Position numbers and translations under genes: made by a program. From positions 8,724,572 through 8,788,571 of the forward strand of contig NC_132980.1 in the NCBI RefSeq assembly GCF_047496725.1: 64,000 nt of DNA, given 5' to 3'. This DNA is from Anoplolepis gracilipes (taxonomy: Eukaryota > Arthropoda > Insecta > Hymenoptera > Formicidae). The notes under the pieces are model-generated. The model did no database searches, was not told the DNA's origin, and saw only the letters and a program-made list of their open reading frames with translations. Positions 10,200 through 21,652 of the stretch are shown one piece after another. Within the stretch, counting starts at the first letter, position 1, and every line of letters begins with the position of its first letter.

Positions 10200-13100
10200 T
10201 TTATCGCTAGATGCTTATTTATAAATCTAATAAGAAATTTTTTTTATACGTTTTACACAATTTCTTTTCGTATATTGAAAGAATTGAGCTTAAGCGCCGT
10301 TGTAAATCTTTGAAAATTTAATTTTTAATTATCGCAGATAGTGTATAACACTTCTATATGATATCGATATAATTAATATCGATTAAAATATGCGATTGCA
10401 TATTCTACACGGAATGTTAAAAAGAAGAAAGTTGTACGTGAGTTATTTAGAATTTATATAAAGATTTCAAGATTGACACGAGAAAAAACGCGGATTCTAA
10501 TTATAACTTTCTAATACAACCAACAAAGTTGCAAAATAATAATGTTGCGAAGCGCGGCTTAAAACATGTGCGGAGACTACAGAGAGCGATTAGTGGCAAG
10601 ATAAGAGTACAAGCAACATACGCTTGCCTGCTATCGGATTTACGGTTTAATGTATAGTGAAGGAAGGATAAAAACTTTAGGGGAAAACGTAGTAGCTTTA
10701 CACACAGGACGCGCAAATGTGCATCAAACTGCGAGAATTATGTAACTATCTATGTAGAAATAGCGCAAAACATTCCAGAAACTTTCAAAGTTTCCAACAA
10801 CATTCGTATTACTACTAGCCTGGCACTTGGTGTCAGTAAATGTAACGAGTTCTGAGGTTTCTCTTCGTTCAATTTTCCGTCTTTCTTTCTTTCCATCTTC
10901 CCGTCGCCATTCACTCGAAAGAAAGTCAAGAGAAATGAAACGCCCTGATTTAATTATATGTCAAAATGAAAATAGAGGATATCAATCGGATCGCAATATA
11001 AAACTGCTAAGTAAATGATGAATAAAAGATATTTTGCTTTGTCCGAGCACACAATATTATCTTTTTTCTGTAAAAACCCGATTTACATATCGTTTTATTG
11101 ATTCAATTTAAATCAAGTTACTAGGTATATATATATATTTATTTATTTATTAGATTTAGAAAAGCTAAGCTTAGTATGATTTGTTACTCATTAATATTAT
11201 TGATATGATTAAATAAAAAATGTCAAATATCCTGCGATTCTGATTCGTAATAAAAAATTGCTTTTTCATATTTGTTAAATATGTCACATGTCCTTTGAAA
11301 TATTACAGAAATATCTAGACTGAAAATGTCAGTTTGTATCTAAAATAATGCGCGTCAAACATACCTATATTTCATCTTGTGTTACATCCGCTAATATTTA
11401 AATTCTCACAATTTATCCAATATAACTAGCTGACATCATAATACATTATAAAAGTCGCATTTGTGCGACATATAAGAAAAGCGTCCTGAAAATGTCACAT
11501 TGGCCGAAAGTCGGTCAGTACTCGACAGTGAATGTAATGAGTTTTATACCTCTCTCCTCTGTCCACTTTTCCGTCTCTCTCAATCTTTTCCCGCAAGGCT
11601 TTTCGCCGCCGCCTCGAGGCTCGAAAGAGAATCAACGCGCTGACTTAATTAGGCGTCGAAGTGGAATTAGGAGTCAACAATGGGGGTCCACCGCCTCTCT
11701 CCCTCTCTTTGTCTTTCTCTCCCTCTCTCGTTTTTCCTAGCTTTTTCCGTGACGAACTTCCCTCTTCACTATCTCGCCGATTCTATCCTACCGCAGGAAT
11801 CGGACACACATACACGTACATACACACTCTCTTTCTCTCCTCTCGCAAGGTTCATCCTGTCCCGCAAACCAGACCACGCTTCGTGGATCCTTTTCGCCTC
11901 GTCCTTAGTTCTGCGCTCTTACTCGCGGTCGAAATTGCGGTTACCAACCGCGCTTGAGGTATCCAGGAAATCACGAAGAGAGCTTTACCTTTCGCTCGCC
12001 CAACACAGAGAGAAAGAGAATCGAAGGGAGAGCATGTAAGCCGATTTCCAACTGGCGCTCGATACTTGGCCGCCTTACGCCACGCTGTCATAGTAAAACA
12101 AAGGAACGCGGGCAGTTCCCGGATCTCGTTGCATCTTTTACTTCATCTGATGATTTATTTACCAATTGCGCGAATGCGCGTTACGATAAATTATCCACGA
12201 TTCGTTGGAATACGGCTGTAAAACCAGTGTAAGCTGTCAAAGATTCATAGCAAAGCAATTTCCAGTATCAACGTGACACTTTTTTCACATTTTTATCATT
12301 CAAATAAAATATTAGAGATACTGAAGTGATATTTTGTGGCTGAAAATGGTGCGAGTTCCTTCTTAAAATCCAGAAATTATTAAATACTTTTATACGATTC
12401 GACGGTATCAATAGCGGTTCGGTTAAATTTTTTTTTCGTCGACCAGCGCGCGGTGCTGTTTTATAAAACACCCAAACTTTGACTTAAAGCCCCCGTAAAG
12501 AAAACAAAGACGTTCGGCGCGGTTACCAGAGATGGAAAAGAGAGCCAGAGGCGAGTTGTATCGGAATAAGCCGATTTTAGAAGGTTTTCTCGCGGGCAAT
12601 ACCCACTTCGTTTTCGGACCGCGTCGAACAATCTGCTGACTATGTGGAAAAGTGACTATCCGCCGTCCAATAGTGGTCGAAGACGTGCAAACTTATGTAT
12701 ATGTATACCGCAAACCTCAAAATTTTCTTTCTCCCCAGGTTTATACGGAAAGTTATTTTTATATAAGGCTGATTCTTCTTCTTCTTTTGTTTTTATTGTC
12801 GCCGACTTTGCAATTTAGTTAAATAAGAAAAGCATTATAGTATCGAAAACTCAGATTTCCAGTATTGACCGTACGATCTCTTATAAAGTTCTAATGCAAT
12901 TTTGTTTAAAATCTATCGTTTTATTACCTCAAATTAAATAGTCATTTAAAAATATAAAATTTGATCAGTTTGCCCGCGTGCAGCAGCATAATTAGCTTAT
13001 TTATTCTAGCCATAAATACTGCGTTAATACAGTATAATAATTGTCAACAATTTACATATAATACTGAGAATTATTTTGAAATAATAAAATATAAAACGTG

Positions 13101-14100
13101 TATGTACATGCGATATTGTTTTTCGAGCGACAAAATATCGAGGTTAACGGGAGAAAATTTATCCAGTCCGATAGTCACAACTCAACGCTCCTTCTGCATG
13201 AACTAGTTTTAAGTTTCTAAGGTGAGTAATGCTCGTAAAGGGAAGTTTCGAACCTATTTTACTTAAAGAAGATTTTATGAAGTTATCTGTAATGTAGAGT
13301 TAGTAGATAAGCGCGGTATGTTTTCTTTTAATTCGTTATAATTAACCTAACCACCTCTCATCCCACGTACATTTTCCTTGCTTAAAAGTAAGCGTAGAAT
13401 ATGAAGTTATATTCAATTTCTTCATTATTATTGTTTCATTTCTCTTCTTAAAGAACTGTATGTACTGCAAAAGAATCGATTACTTTCAATCATGTAAACT
13501 ATGAAATCGAAATATAATAATTGTCGATCACTAGACTGTAGATCAATGTTACAAATAATTGACAACATTTGAAAATAATTTCGCTGTGCACGGTTTTAAA
13601 AATAAGTCATCACTGAAACCGTCGAATAACATCCAATTCAAAGGCATACTGATCGCATACCGCTCTAGGAATTTTATTCGCTAAATCGCTCGACTGAATG
13701 GATTCATTACAAAAAATCGGATTTCGAATCGAATTCATTGGAAGCGACCAGGTCGTAGATATCGCGGGAGCCTATATATCGAGAACGTAAAGATTCACTG
13801 AATTTCATGGTTTGAGTAATTTCACGCGATCGCGATCTCAATTAAAGCAATATTCCAGCTCGAAAAATCGCGTTTCCGTCCAATCGACGAAAGCACGATG
13901 ATCCAAATTGCTGAGCTGAGTGTTATAAAAATTCTATGCTCTAGTCGCGTACAGACAGTGCAAAATTTTATCGCGCAGCATCATCAGATCTTTTAAATAT
14001 ATGCAGTTCCAAACTCTTCGCGATCTAAGCTCATGATAAGATTATTTTAGTTAAAATTGAGATAAAAGTAGATATTTTTATTACGTAAAAAATTTCACTC
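10200..14100. other. Non-coding, mostly AT-rich with islands
   Basis: GC-moderate islands lie at 11.5-12.2 kb (CT-rich, low-complexity stretch at 11.69-11.75 kb) and 12.5-12.7 kb; the rest is AT-rich. A small stem, GTCGCA/TGCGAC, is at 11454-11469. No gene or RNA is supported. Confidence 0.5.
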
Positions 14101-14132
14101 TAAAAAATATGTATGAAAAGATTTGCAAAATA

Positions 14133-14136
<4 letters not shown>

Positions 14137-14163
<27 letters not shown>
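14137..14163. repeat. Poly-A tract (27)
   Basis: Uninterrupted run of A. No clear flanking target duplication, so a retroposed tail is not shown. Confidence 0.9.
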
Positions 14164-14326
14164 CAAAGATATCGCATAGCGCAGAAATGTGGCAGCGTCA
14201 AATCGAGCGATACAAGTTGGCGGGCAAATTGTCGTCGAAACTCGTGTTAGTCGAGCGTAGTAATCCGACCTATAACTCCGTTCAGTTGTAAGAAGGTAAA
14301 CTTTGTGTGGCGGGGCACAAATACAC

Positions 14327-14327
14327 G

Positions 14328-14356
<29 letters not shown>
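14327..14356. repeat. (AT)n microsatellite passing into GTGTGT
   Basis: About 15 AT units followed by GTGTGTATATATA. Confidence 0.9.
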
Positions 14357-14359
<3 letters not shown>

Positions 14360-14362
<3 letters not shown>

Positions 14363-17300
14363 ATATATACGACCTCAGGCACTTGCGAGTATGGATTACA
14401 CTGCGTCCGGCGTAGTCGTCGACAAAAAATCGAATTCGCAGATTATCAGCATCGCGCTGGTTCGTTTCGACGCATACGTTTACGCACGCATTCCAAGAAA
14501 AAGCCTTCACAAATCTGATCAATGCGAATGTCGACACGAGATGCAACTGCGCGAATGAACAGTCGCTTGTCTCACGAAGCAGTTTACAAGTCTAAAAATG
14601 CAGATATCGCCGTATATACATTCAGAATTAAGCATGTTGGAAAAATTAAAACAAAGTAAAATTTAAAAAAAAGATATTAAATATTTATTAAGAATAGATA
14701 TTAAATATTATAGAATTGTACAAGATCGAGAAATTTCAAGAAGGTACTTTCGTAAAACATCGAGAAAAATGCATTGCTTAAAAAAAAAAAACATAATTTT
14801 AATATTTTATATTACAACACGACACTGAAAGGTACATTGTGTTTAACATTTAAATTTTAAATGGTCGCGATGTGACCAAAAAAGGCAGAAGATAAAAAGT
14901 TTAATTAAAATTTAATTAAATCCGATTTATTCAGTAAAACCAGGTTGAGATATTTTTCCAAGATATGAAGAAGGTTACACGTACGTAGCCATAAAATTTG
15001 ACAATGTAACATTATATTATTATATAGATGTATAATAAAAGATGTATACTAACAGATATAACATTAGACATATTGATGTAATTTTATGTAAACCGATAAA
15101 TAATATAATTTGACGTATAATATAATATATATAAAATTATTTGAAAAATTCCAAATATACTTCATTCTGTCGGATAATGTTGCCGAAAGTAGGACGCAAA
15201 GATAAGTATGTACTTGAAGAAGATCGAGGCATCACAGGGTCAGCATTGCGTTAGTGACGTTTCGCTTCGCGCAATCGGCAAAGTTTGATACCGCGAGCGT
15301 AAGGGAACATCCCAAAAACTTCGATAATGGAAGTAATTGAATTTCAGCCGAGACCAGGCCGCGGAGGTAACGGCACGTACCTAACGAAATTTAATGACGA
15401 TCGAATTTAATTGGATGAGGAAATTTAACGGACGGATGGTTGGGCAGTCACGTAAAAAAGTCTTCGTACGTGAATCACGGGAGGATACCAACGATTCGAC
15501 TGGACATGGCAGGAAAACGGGAAAGGAAGGAGGAAAGAGAACGAGAGAGAAAGAGAGAAGGTCGAAAGCCGTGAGACTTTGAGAAACCCGTGACGGAGTA
15601 CTCGTCGACTCTGGAGAAATGGATCCGACGATTACTCTGGATCCACGAGACGAAGTCGTAAATCGTGCCCGGCGTTCGCTAAGCGAAATGAGTTTTGGAA
15701 TAAGATCGAATCCCCGTCGACTTTCGACCGATCGAGCCGCCACGCCGGAACGATCTTCGTAAATCAAAGTGACCCTTATACAGAACGAAATTACCGCAGT
15801 TCGTCGAAATCACCGTTTCATAACTACGTAAGTACGACGAGCCTGGGCGAGTTTCGGGTCGGCTTTACGGTGCGAGCGACGGCTTCTTCCTCCATCATCG
15901 ACGTCGATTTGGAAAGGAAGAAAGTAATGGATCAATATACAACGCTTCGCGAAAGCAAAAGTTCTCGTCGCTTTAGTCATCTCTCGAGAAAACGCTAATA
16001 TCGATTAAAACAGATTCACTTTTTTGTACTTCATGTTGTTGAAGTTTCTCACGCCTTAATGCGCCACATCATTATAGACTTAATAATGAATAATATAACA
16101 AGATATAAAATTTAAATCAATAGCTGTCTGCAATAAGATCTTACGAAATCAATGGCTATCAAAACTAATGAATACATCAAAATTAATTAAATCAATATTA
16201 TAATTACTATTAATGCCATAAAGTTTATAATTCGTACAATTTAATTTATTGATCCAATACGATTATTAGATATTTAAGAGAACCAATATGAAACATTTAT
16301 TCTATGCAACAATATATCTATAGGTAAAATTAGAGAGACATATAATTTCGATATATTAAATATATAATAAAACTTTTTGAAATTAAAAAAAGTAAACACA
16401 TAATATAAATAAACATATAATAGTAATAACAATATGTAAAAAATATCTCGTGGAAAACAAATTGTGTTTGAAAAATATTTCTCTATTTCTCTCATCTTTC
16501 TTTATTTCGAGGCATTACTATTTATTTTTCTGGAACAATATCTCTATTATTCTACTTCGAAGTTAGGATTCTCAGATTTAGAACAATCTCCTGGAGTATT
16601 TTAGGATACAATATTCCTTAAATTATATTGCAGAACGTACAGAAAATATATTCTCTTGCAAAGTTTTCCTTTTGGATAGTACAAGTATAATTTCATGCTC
16701 GCACAGACAAGCGCAACTCTATATTTGTAGAAATTTGGGCACGACTAAAAGTATTCACACCTAATTATTCATTCGAGAATTTTAGCTCCATGTTGATAAT
16801 TTAGACATTTTCTCATGATTTTTTTATCGTACTGATTATCAAATTTGTATAGCGTTTAAGCGGTTTTTCGGCAAGTGTAAGATCCGTTTTATTCTAGAAG
16901 CACTCTAAAAGCACTCTTGATTTTACATATATATTTTACATATATATCTCGTTTCATTCTAAAATGTCCTAGATCTTTATATTCTAGATTCTGGCACGAA
17001 ATACAAAGTCATCTTGCCGCGACCGTGTCTGCTGCATAATTGCAGCGAATTAAATTCGTCTCTCGTGGCTCCCACGGAAATCACTTCCCCACCGTTCGCG
17101 CGTCATTATTTTCTGCGGCAACTTACACGGAGTTTACGTACCTGTCCCACCGTGTTCATTAACGAAGTTCCTGGGAAAGAGGACTCATCCGCTTTTTATC
17201 AACGACTTCGCAAGGATGGAGTCGTTTTCGGATGGAAACTTTTTACCAACCGTCCATTATCTCGAACAAACCTGCCGAGAAGTCGAATTTTCGGCCGAAC

Positions 17301-18560
17301 GTGACACGAATGATCGCCTTTTCGTCATGACTACGCAATGCATGTATGCGTACACGTTTTGCACGTGTGTATGACAAACGTATCATGTGACTAGTGGAAT
17401 ATTAAATTTGTTGATTTTGGACAGTAAAATACAGGAGGATTAAGATATGTATTTATATATCTAGCATAATTAATAAGTTATGTTAATTATACATTAATTA
17501 TTATTAGCATAACCAATATATAGGTATTGTAATATATTAATTGTTCGATAGATTAAAAGTTATATTTATTTAAAAATTACGAGACTTAATTATTTAATCA
17601 ATCACTATTAACCCTTATTCCGTACCGATGGATCATTTTTGTCTGTGATTTTTCTAACAATATATTTAAGTAAATTATTTTTCAAATTTATTATTTTAAT
17701 CTTTATTTAGAATGTTCAAAGAAGGTATATACAGTTTTTAAGATTTTTTAAAACACTTTTACATATTAATAAACTTATCGAAAATACGCTGACCCATCTG
17801 TACAGTTAAAAGGTGCCAAAAATAACAATACGGAGTAAAAGTTACCTGTATACAGTACGTACAGATTTAGAAATATCACCATTGTAATCTATTAAAATTA
17901 TCAAGAATATCTGTAAGAAGATATTAAAGTTATCAAGAATAGCTCAACTAAAATTACTAAATAAAGCCTTTTTATATAATATATTATTATATATTAAAAT
18001 TATAGACGAGCAGAAATATTTTCGGAGCGAGTACCAAAGATTACTAATTTACAATTCTATTTTACATTCAAGCTATACATGCTGTCGCAAATAAATAGTG
18101 ACAGTAAAATTATTTGCGTGTTCGCTATATAGATGACCCTACAGCATAAAAGTAATCTCTTCTTTGTAGGCTTATGTTTTGAAAACATGAAAAAACATTT
18201 TCAACGAACGAGCTTTCATACCGTCGAATCTCTCGCGTTTCATCGCCGCGATAGCCGAAGCCCGTTTTTCGGAAAACTTGCAAGCGGCGCGTTGAAAAAT
18301 GAATTAGTTTGTTCTTTGTGTAGCGTGTAACTTTCAATGCGGGGACACAACGGCGAAGATAGACACGTAACGAAAATCAATTTTGAAGGGAAATTTTTTC
18401 CTAACGGCAGGAGTAACAGCGGCATCGAGCGGTAGCGCTGGCGACATTTCGATCAGAGCAATGGAAAAATAATGACAATAAAATTTTTAAAAACCATCGC
18501 GCCAACGACGTTGCGCCGACAACGCCGGAGAGCAATTTTGCTCTCGGAGCAACAAAATTG
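14360..18560. other. Non-coding, alternating composition
   Basis: AT-rich at 14.6-15.2, 16.0-16.9 and 17.4-18.1 kb; GC-moderate islands at 15.2-16.0, 17.0-17.4 and 18.1-18.5 kb. Imperfect tandem duplications occur at 14671-14711 (period about 25) and 17890-17942 (period about 37). No gene recognised. Confidence 0.5.
17341..17392. promoter_or_regulatory. Cluster of CACGT and TCATGTGAC motifs
   Basis: TACACGT and GCACGTGTGTATG form an imperfect hairpin, and TCATGTGAC follows within 20 bases. The CACGTG and TCATGTGA cores are known sites for bHLH-leucine zipper factors (MITF/TFE, USF/Max). Motif evidence only. Confidence 0.2.
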
Positions 18561-18581
18561 TCCGCAGTTTTCCCTGATCTG

Positions 18582-18602
18582 TTTTTTTTTTTTTTTTTTT
18601 TT
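18582..18602. repeat. Poly-T tract (21)
   Basis: Uninterrupted run of T. Confidence 0.9.
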
Positions 18603-18671
18603 GTTTTGCTTTCGCGAAATCGGAACGACCATACGGGCTACACGGCCGAGATTTGAACGGCGACGGAGAGA

Positions 18672-18705
18672 GGGGGGGGGGTTGGGGAGGGGGGGGCGAA
18701 GGGGG
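18672..18705 (+). other. G-quadruplex-forming G-tract cluster
   Basis: On the plus strand G10, TT, G4, A, G8, CGAA, G5. Four runs of at least four G with short loops fit the standard quadruplex pattern. Known chemistry; formation in the cell is inferred. Confidence 0.75.
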
Positions 18706-18987
18706 AGAGGAGGTGGATGCCTAACAAGGGATAACTTCATTAAGGGCCGCGGACCTAGCTTGTGTGTTTTACAAGTTACAAATTAAGCTGATTAGCAGCA
18801 AGTCGAAGCTCGAACTACCGCCTCGCACCGGCCGAATCTCCGCTCGTCGCATGCGACAACGTAAACGTTGAATCGTGCTCCCGTTTGTTGACATTCTGCA
18901 TGTTCGAACGGCGAGAGTTGATAGCGCTCGTGAGAAACTGCGACAAATGAGTTACATCTGCGCCTTTTGCGTATTGATATTTTCTAC

Positions 18988-18989
<2 letters not shown>

Positions 18990-19026
<37 letters not shown>
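18990..19026. repeat. (AT)n microsatellite
   Basis: About 18 uninterrupted AT units. Confidence 0.9.
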
Positions 19027-19028
<2 letters not shown>

Positions 19029-19126
19029 GCAAATGCTTGAGAAGTACGCTCGTTTCCGAATGATCTCTCTACTAATTACACAGTAGAAATTTTACCGAGT
19101 ACGTAAAGTAAAATTAATGTTTAATA

Positions 19127-19163
19127 ATCTCTCTCTCTCCCTCTCCCTCTCTCTCTCTCTCTC
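19127..19163. repeat. (CT)n microsatellite with CCC interruptions
   Basis: Plus-strand CT repeat interrupted twice by an extra C. Confidence 0.9.
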
Positions 19164-19280
19164 ATAACGTATAGCGATTAAGTGTTTTTTTCTCGATGTG
19201 GCACACAAGGGATTATCTTAATTTTTTGAAAGTGAAAAATGCGAGCGTACTAACGAACGCGACTCTCTCGTATATATAAT

Positions 19281-19310
19281 GGGGGGGGGGGGGGGGGAAG
19301 GGGGAAGAGT
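19281..19310 (+). other. Poly-G tract (17) followed by GGGGG
   Basis: G17, AA, G5, AA. Pure G runs this long are unstable; the reading may also vary between assemblies. It is a strong quadruplex candidate together with 18672-18705. Confidence 0.75.
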
Positions 19311-19939
19311 TTGTCTGAAACATGGGAGGCATTCGTCGTGCAATACAAGCGCTACACTCTCTCTTTCCATGCTTCGCGCGACAAGATAACGTGCTTGAAA
19401 AATGGAAACAGAGAAAGGAACAAGCGACGTCGTCGATCTTAGAGATTGTTTCTTCTCCTCTCTTGCGCCTCTTCAGTATATAATTACGTCGCGCAAGTTC
19501 TACTACTCTCTCTTTTGACAACTATCATGCAGATTGGTATGCTTTCTCGCACATGAATGACATGTATAATATATAGCTACCATCGATTGAAAAATATATT
19601 ACATATACGTATATACACATTATACGATATTACTATTTTACATATGTTACGAGATGAAAACTTTATCAAATTTGGAAACTCGCGACAAAATTTAAATGCA
19701 AACTAACTTTAAACGGTAAATTACGTATGCATAACGTAGCGTGCAATAATAAATGTTATGCGTACATATATATAGTCTGATCTCATTTTCTACCCGCATT
19801 TTTCCTGTTTCGTCGAACGTTTCCTCCTATACTTTGTCCGAGTAATTGCATTCCAACGATCCATGTGTTGCTAAATGATCCAATCCAGTCGAATTACTGG
19901 ACTTGTGTGTATCGTGTCTGATTTATAAACTTCATTAAT

Positions 19940-20359
19940 TTAAAGAGAAACTATACGAATCAGTTACGTCAAAAATTAATAATTAATACATTTCGAGATT
20001 CATGAATTTGACAGCGCAAAACATTTTGTTAGCCTTTTCAAATATAAAATCAATAATTAATTTGTGAGTTACTGTAAAATTTTCCCTATAAAGTATAACA
20101 TCAAAATCATAAATATTATCTTATATTAAAATAATTTTTCTATAGGGAGATTGTAATATGAAAATTTTATAATAACTGTACACAAAAATTCATGAAACTA
20201 AAAATTTTAATTCTACAGAGCAAATCTGTAACTCACAAATTAATTATTAATATATTTTATATTTTAAAAAGTGTTTTGTACAATGTCAAATTCATGAATC
20301 TTGAAATGTATTAGATTTGTTAACTTGTGATGTAACTGATCCGTGCAGCTCCTTCTTAA
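19940..20359. mobile_element. Fold-back element, 420 bp, bounded by TTAA
   Basis: An inverted repeat covers the whole segment. The left arm (from TTAA at 19940-19943) pairs with the right arm (to TTAA at 20356-20359) at about 75-80% identity by eye. Blocks such as GATTCATGAATTTGACA, AATAATTAATTTGTGAGTTAC and ATCAGTTAC occur in both orientations. A nested stem, CCCTATA/TATAGGG, lies near the centre. No coding frame is present. TTAA at both outer ends would fit a piggyBac-type target, but the ends do not start with the usual CCY and TTAA is itself a palindrome, so the family is uncertain. It is more diverged than the element at 7848. Confidence 0.8.
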
Positions 20360-21425
20360 ATAGTTCTTGGCAATGAACATGGCTAGACATAAGCAACTGC
20401 AAGCTCCTCTTGCAAAGACTCAACCACAAAAAATAATAATAAAAATAATATCGTAAAAGTCTATAATTTTACATACTACACACAGTCTTACCGTAAGCTG
20501 TTAGTAAGAACGATAAATATTGTGCGACGACGTAAAATGTAATTTTCGCATCTCTAAAGTAACTTCACTATTATCCTATTACTAACTTTACTGTTATGCT
20601 ATTAAGTATGAAACTCTATGGTTCATGCATAATTTATGTGCATGCCTCATTGACTTTTTAATTCTTCCTAAAATCAGGTTGAAACTTTGTGGTTTGTTTT
20701 ATGAGCCCAGCGATGTACAATATTTAATAAATATCGGCCTTGCAATGCTCGGTTTGCTTCAACGATCAACGTACTTTCAAGCTATCATAAAAGTAAAAAT
20801 TTGCCTAATTAATGTAAATTAACTTTTCTTTTTTTAACAACTTTGACATTAATATAAAAGGTCTTTAAAAAATTTTTTTTTAATTATATAATTCAATAAC
20901 GTCTTGTTCTAAATTGTTGCTACGCATTTGTAAACTCGTTTGTTCAACGCTCGCACTCGAGTATCGCGCGTCTGATTCACGAGGACCATTAATTTAAGGG
21001 ACACGAGGCTCGTCGAGTTAAAAGAAAGAGGTACTACACGAGGATGTGCACACTCAAGCTTAATAAGCTCGTTGGTTCCCCCAGGAATTACCACGGGTTA
21101 AGAAAAGAAAAAGAGAAAAAAAGAAAAGGTCAAAAAAAGCGAGCTCGTAACCATCGGCGCGCGTGCATGTCGCGATTTTAGGCCCGGGGAATGATTGTCG
21201 TTTCCACGGCAAGAAAATGCGGGGAGAGTAGAGAGGCGAGAAGGAAAGAGAGGAGAGGAAGGAAAGGGAAGGGAAGGGAGAGGCGTAAAGTCGGTAGACA
21301 GGAAATTACACGTCCTACAGAGCCATAAGTTTTCGGCGAGCGTTGCGGCATGAAGTTCCCCGTCGCTCGTCGCCATGCTAGGTTTAGGCTCGCAACGACC
21401 TTTCGTCGCGCGACAAGCGCTCGTT

Positions 21426-21595
21426 ATTAATTACGCCTCGCATCCTCGATGCACGATTAATTGCTCGAATTACTGGAATTAATGCGCGCATCCGCTGGCA
21501 GACGCGTGGAATGTTTGTTTTGCGGAACAAACGCACGAGCGCGTGTTGTACGCGCGCGAGGGACGAGGTAAATTCGGTTAGTTATTAATTTTGAC
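21426..21595. promoter_or_regulatory. Possible enhancer: ATTAATTA motifs and inverted GTTTGTT pair
   Basis: In a GC-rich island there are ATTAATTAC (21426-21434), ATTAATTG (21456-21463), AATTAATG (21477-21484) and a further TTATTAAT near 21585; the ATTA core is the homeodomain binding word. GTTTGTT (21513-21519) and AACAAAC (21526-21532) form an inverted pair of forkhead-type words. This density of AT words inside CpG-rich DNA is typical of insect developmental enhancers. Motif evidence only. Confidence 0.25.
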
Positions 21596-21624
21596 AACGG
21601 CCAAATTTCATTATGTAGATGATG

Positions 21625-21652
21625 TTTTTTTTTTTTTTTTTTTTTTTTTTTT
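21625..21652. repeat. Poly-T tract (28)
   Basis: Uninterrupted T run; on the minus strand it would read as a poly-A tail. A possible transposon end (21901-21911) lies 250 bases downstream. Confidence 0.9.

Noticed and set aside
15700..15725. GATCGAATCCCCG resembles the B-box of a tRNA gene
   Set aside because: No A-box at the right distance, and no T-arm or acceptor stem can be drawn.
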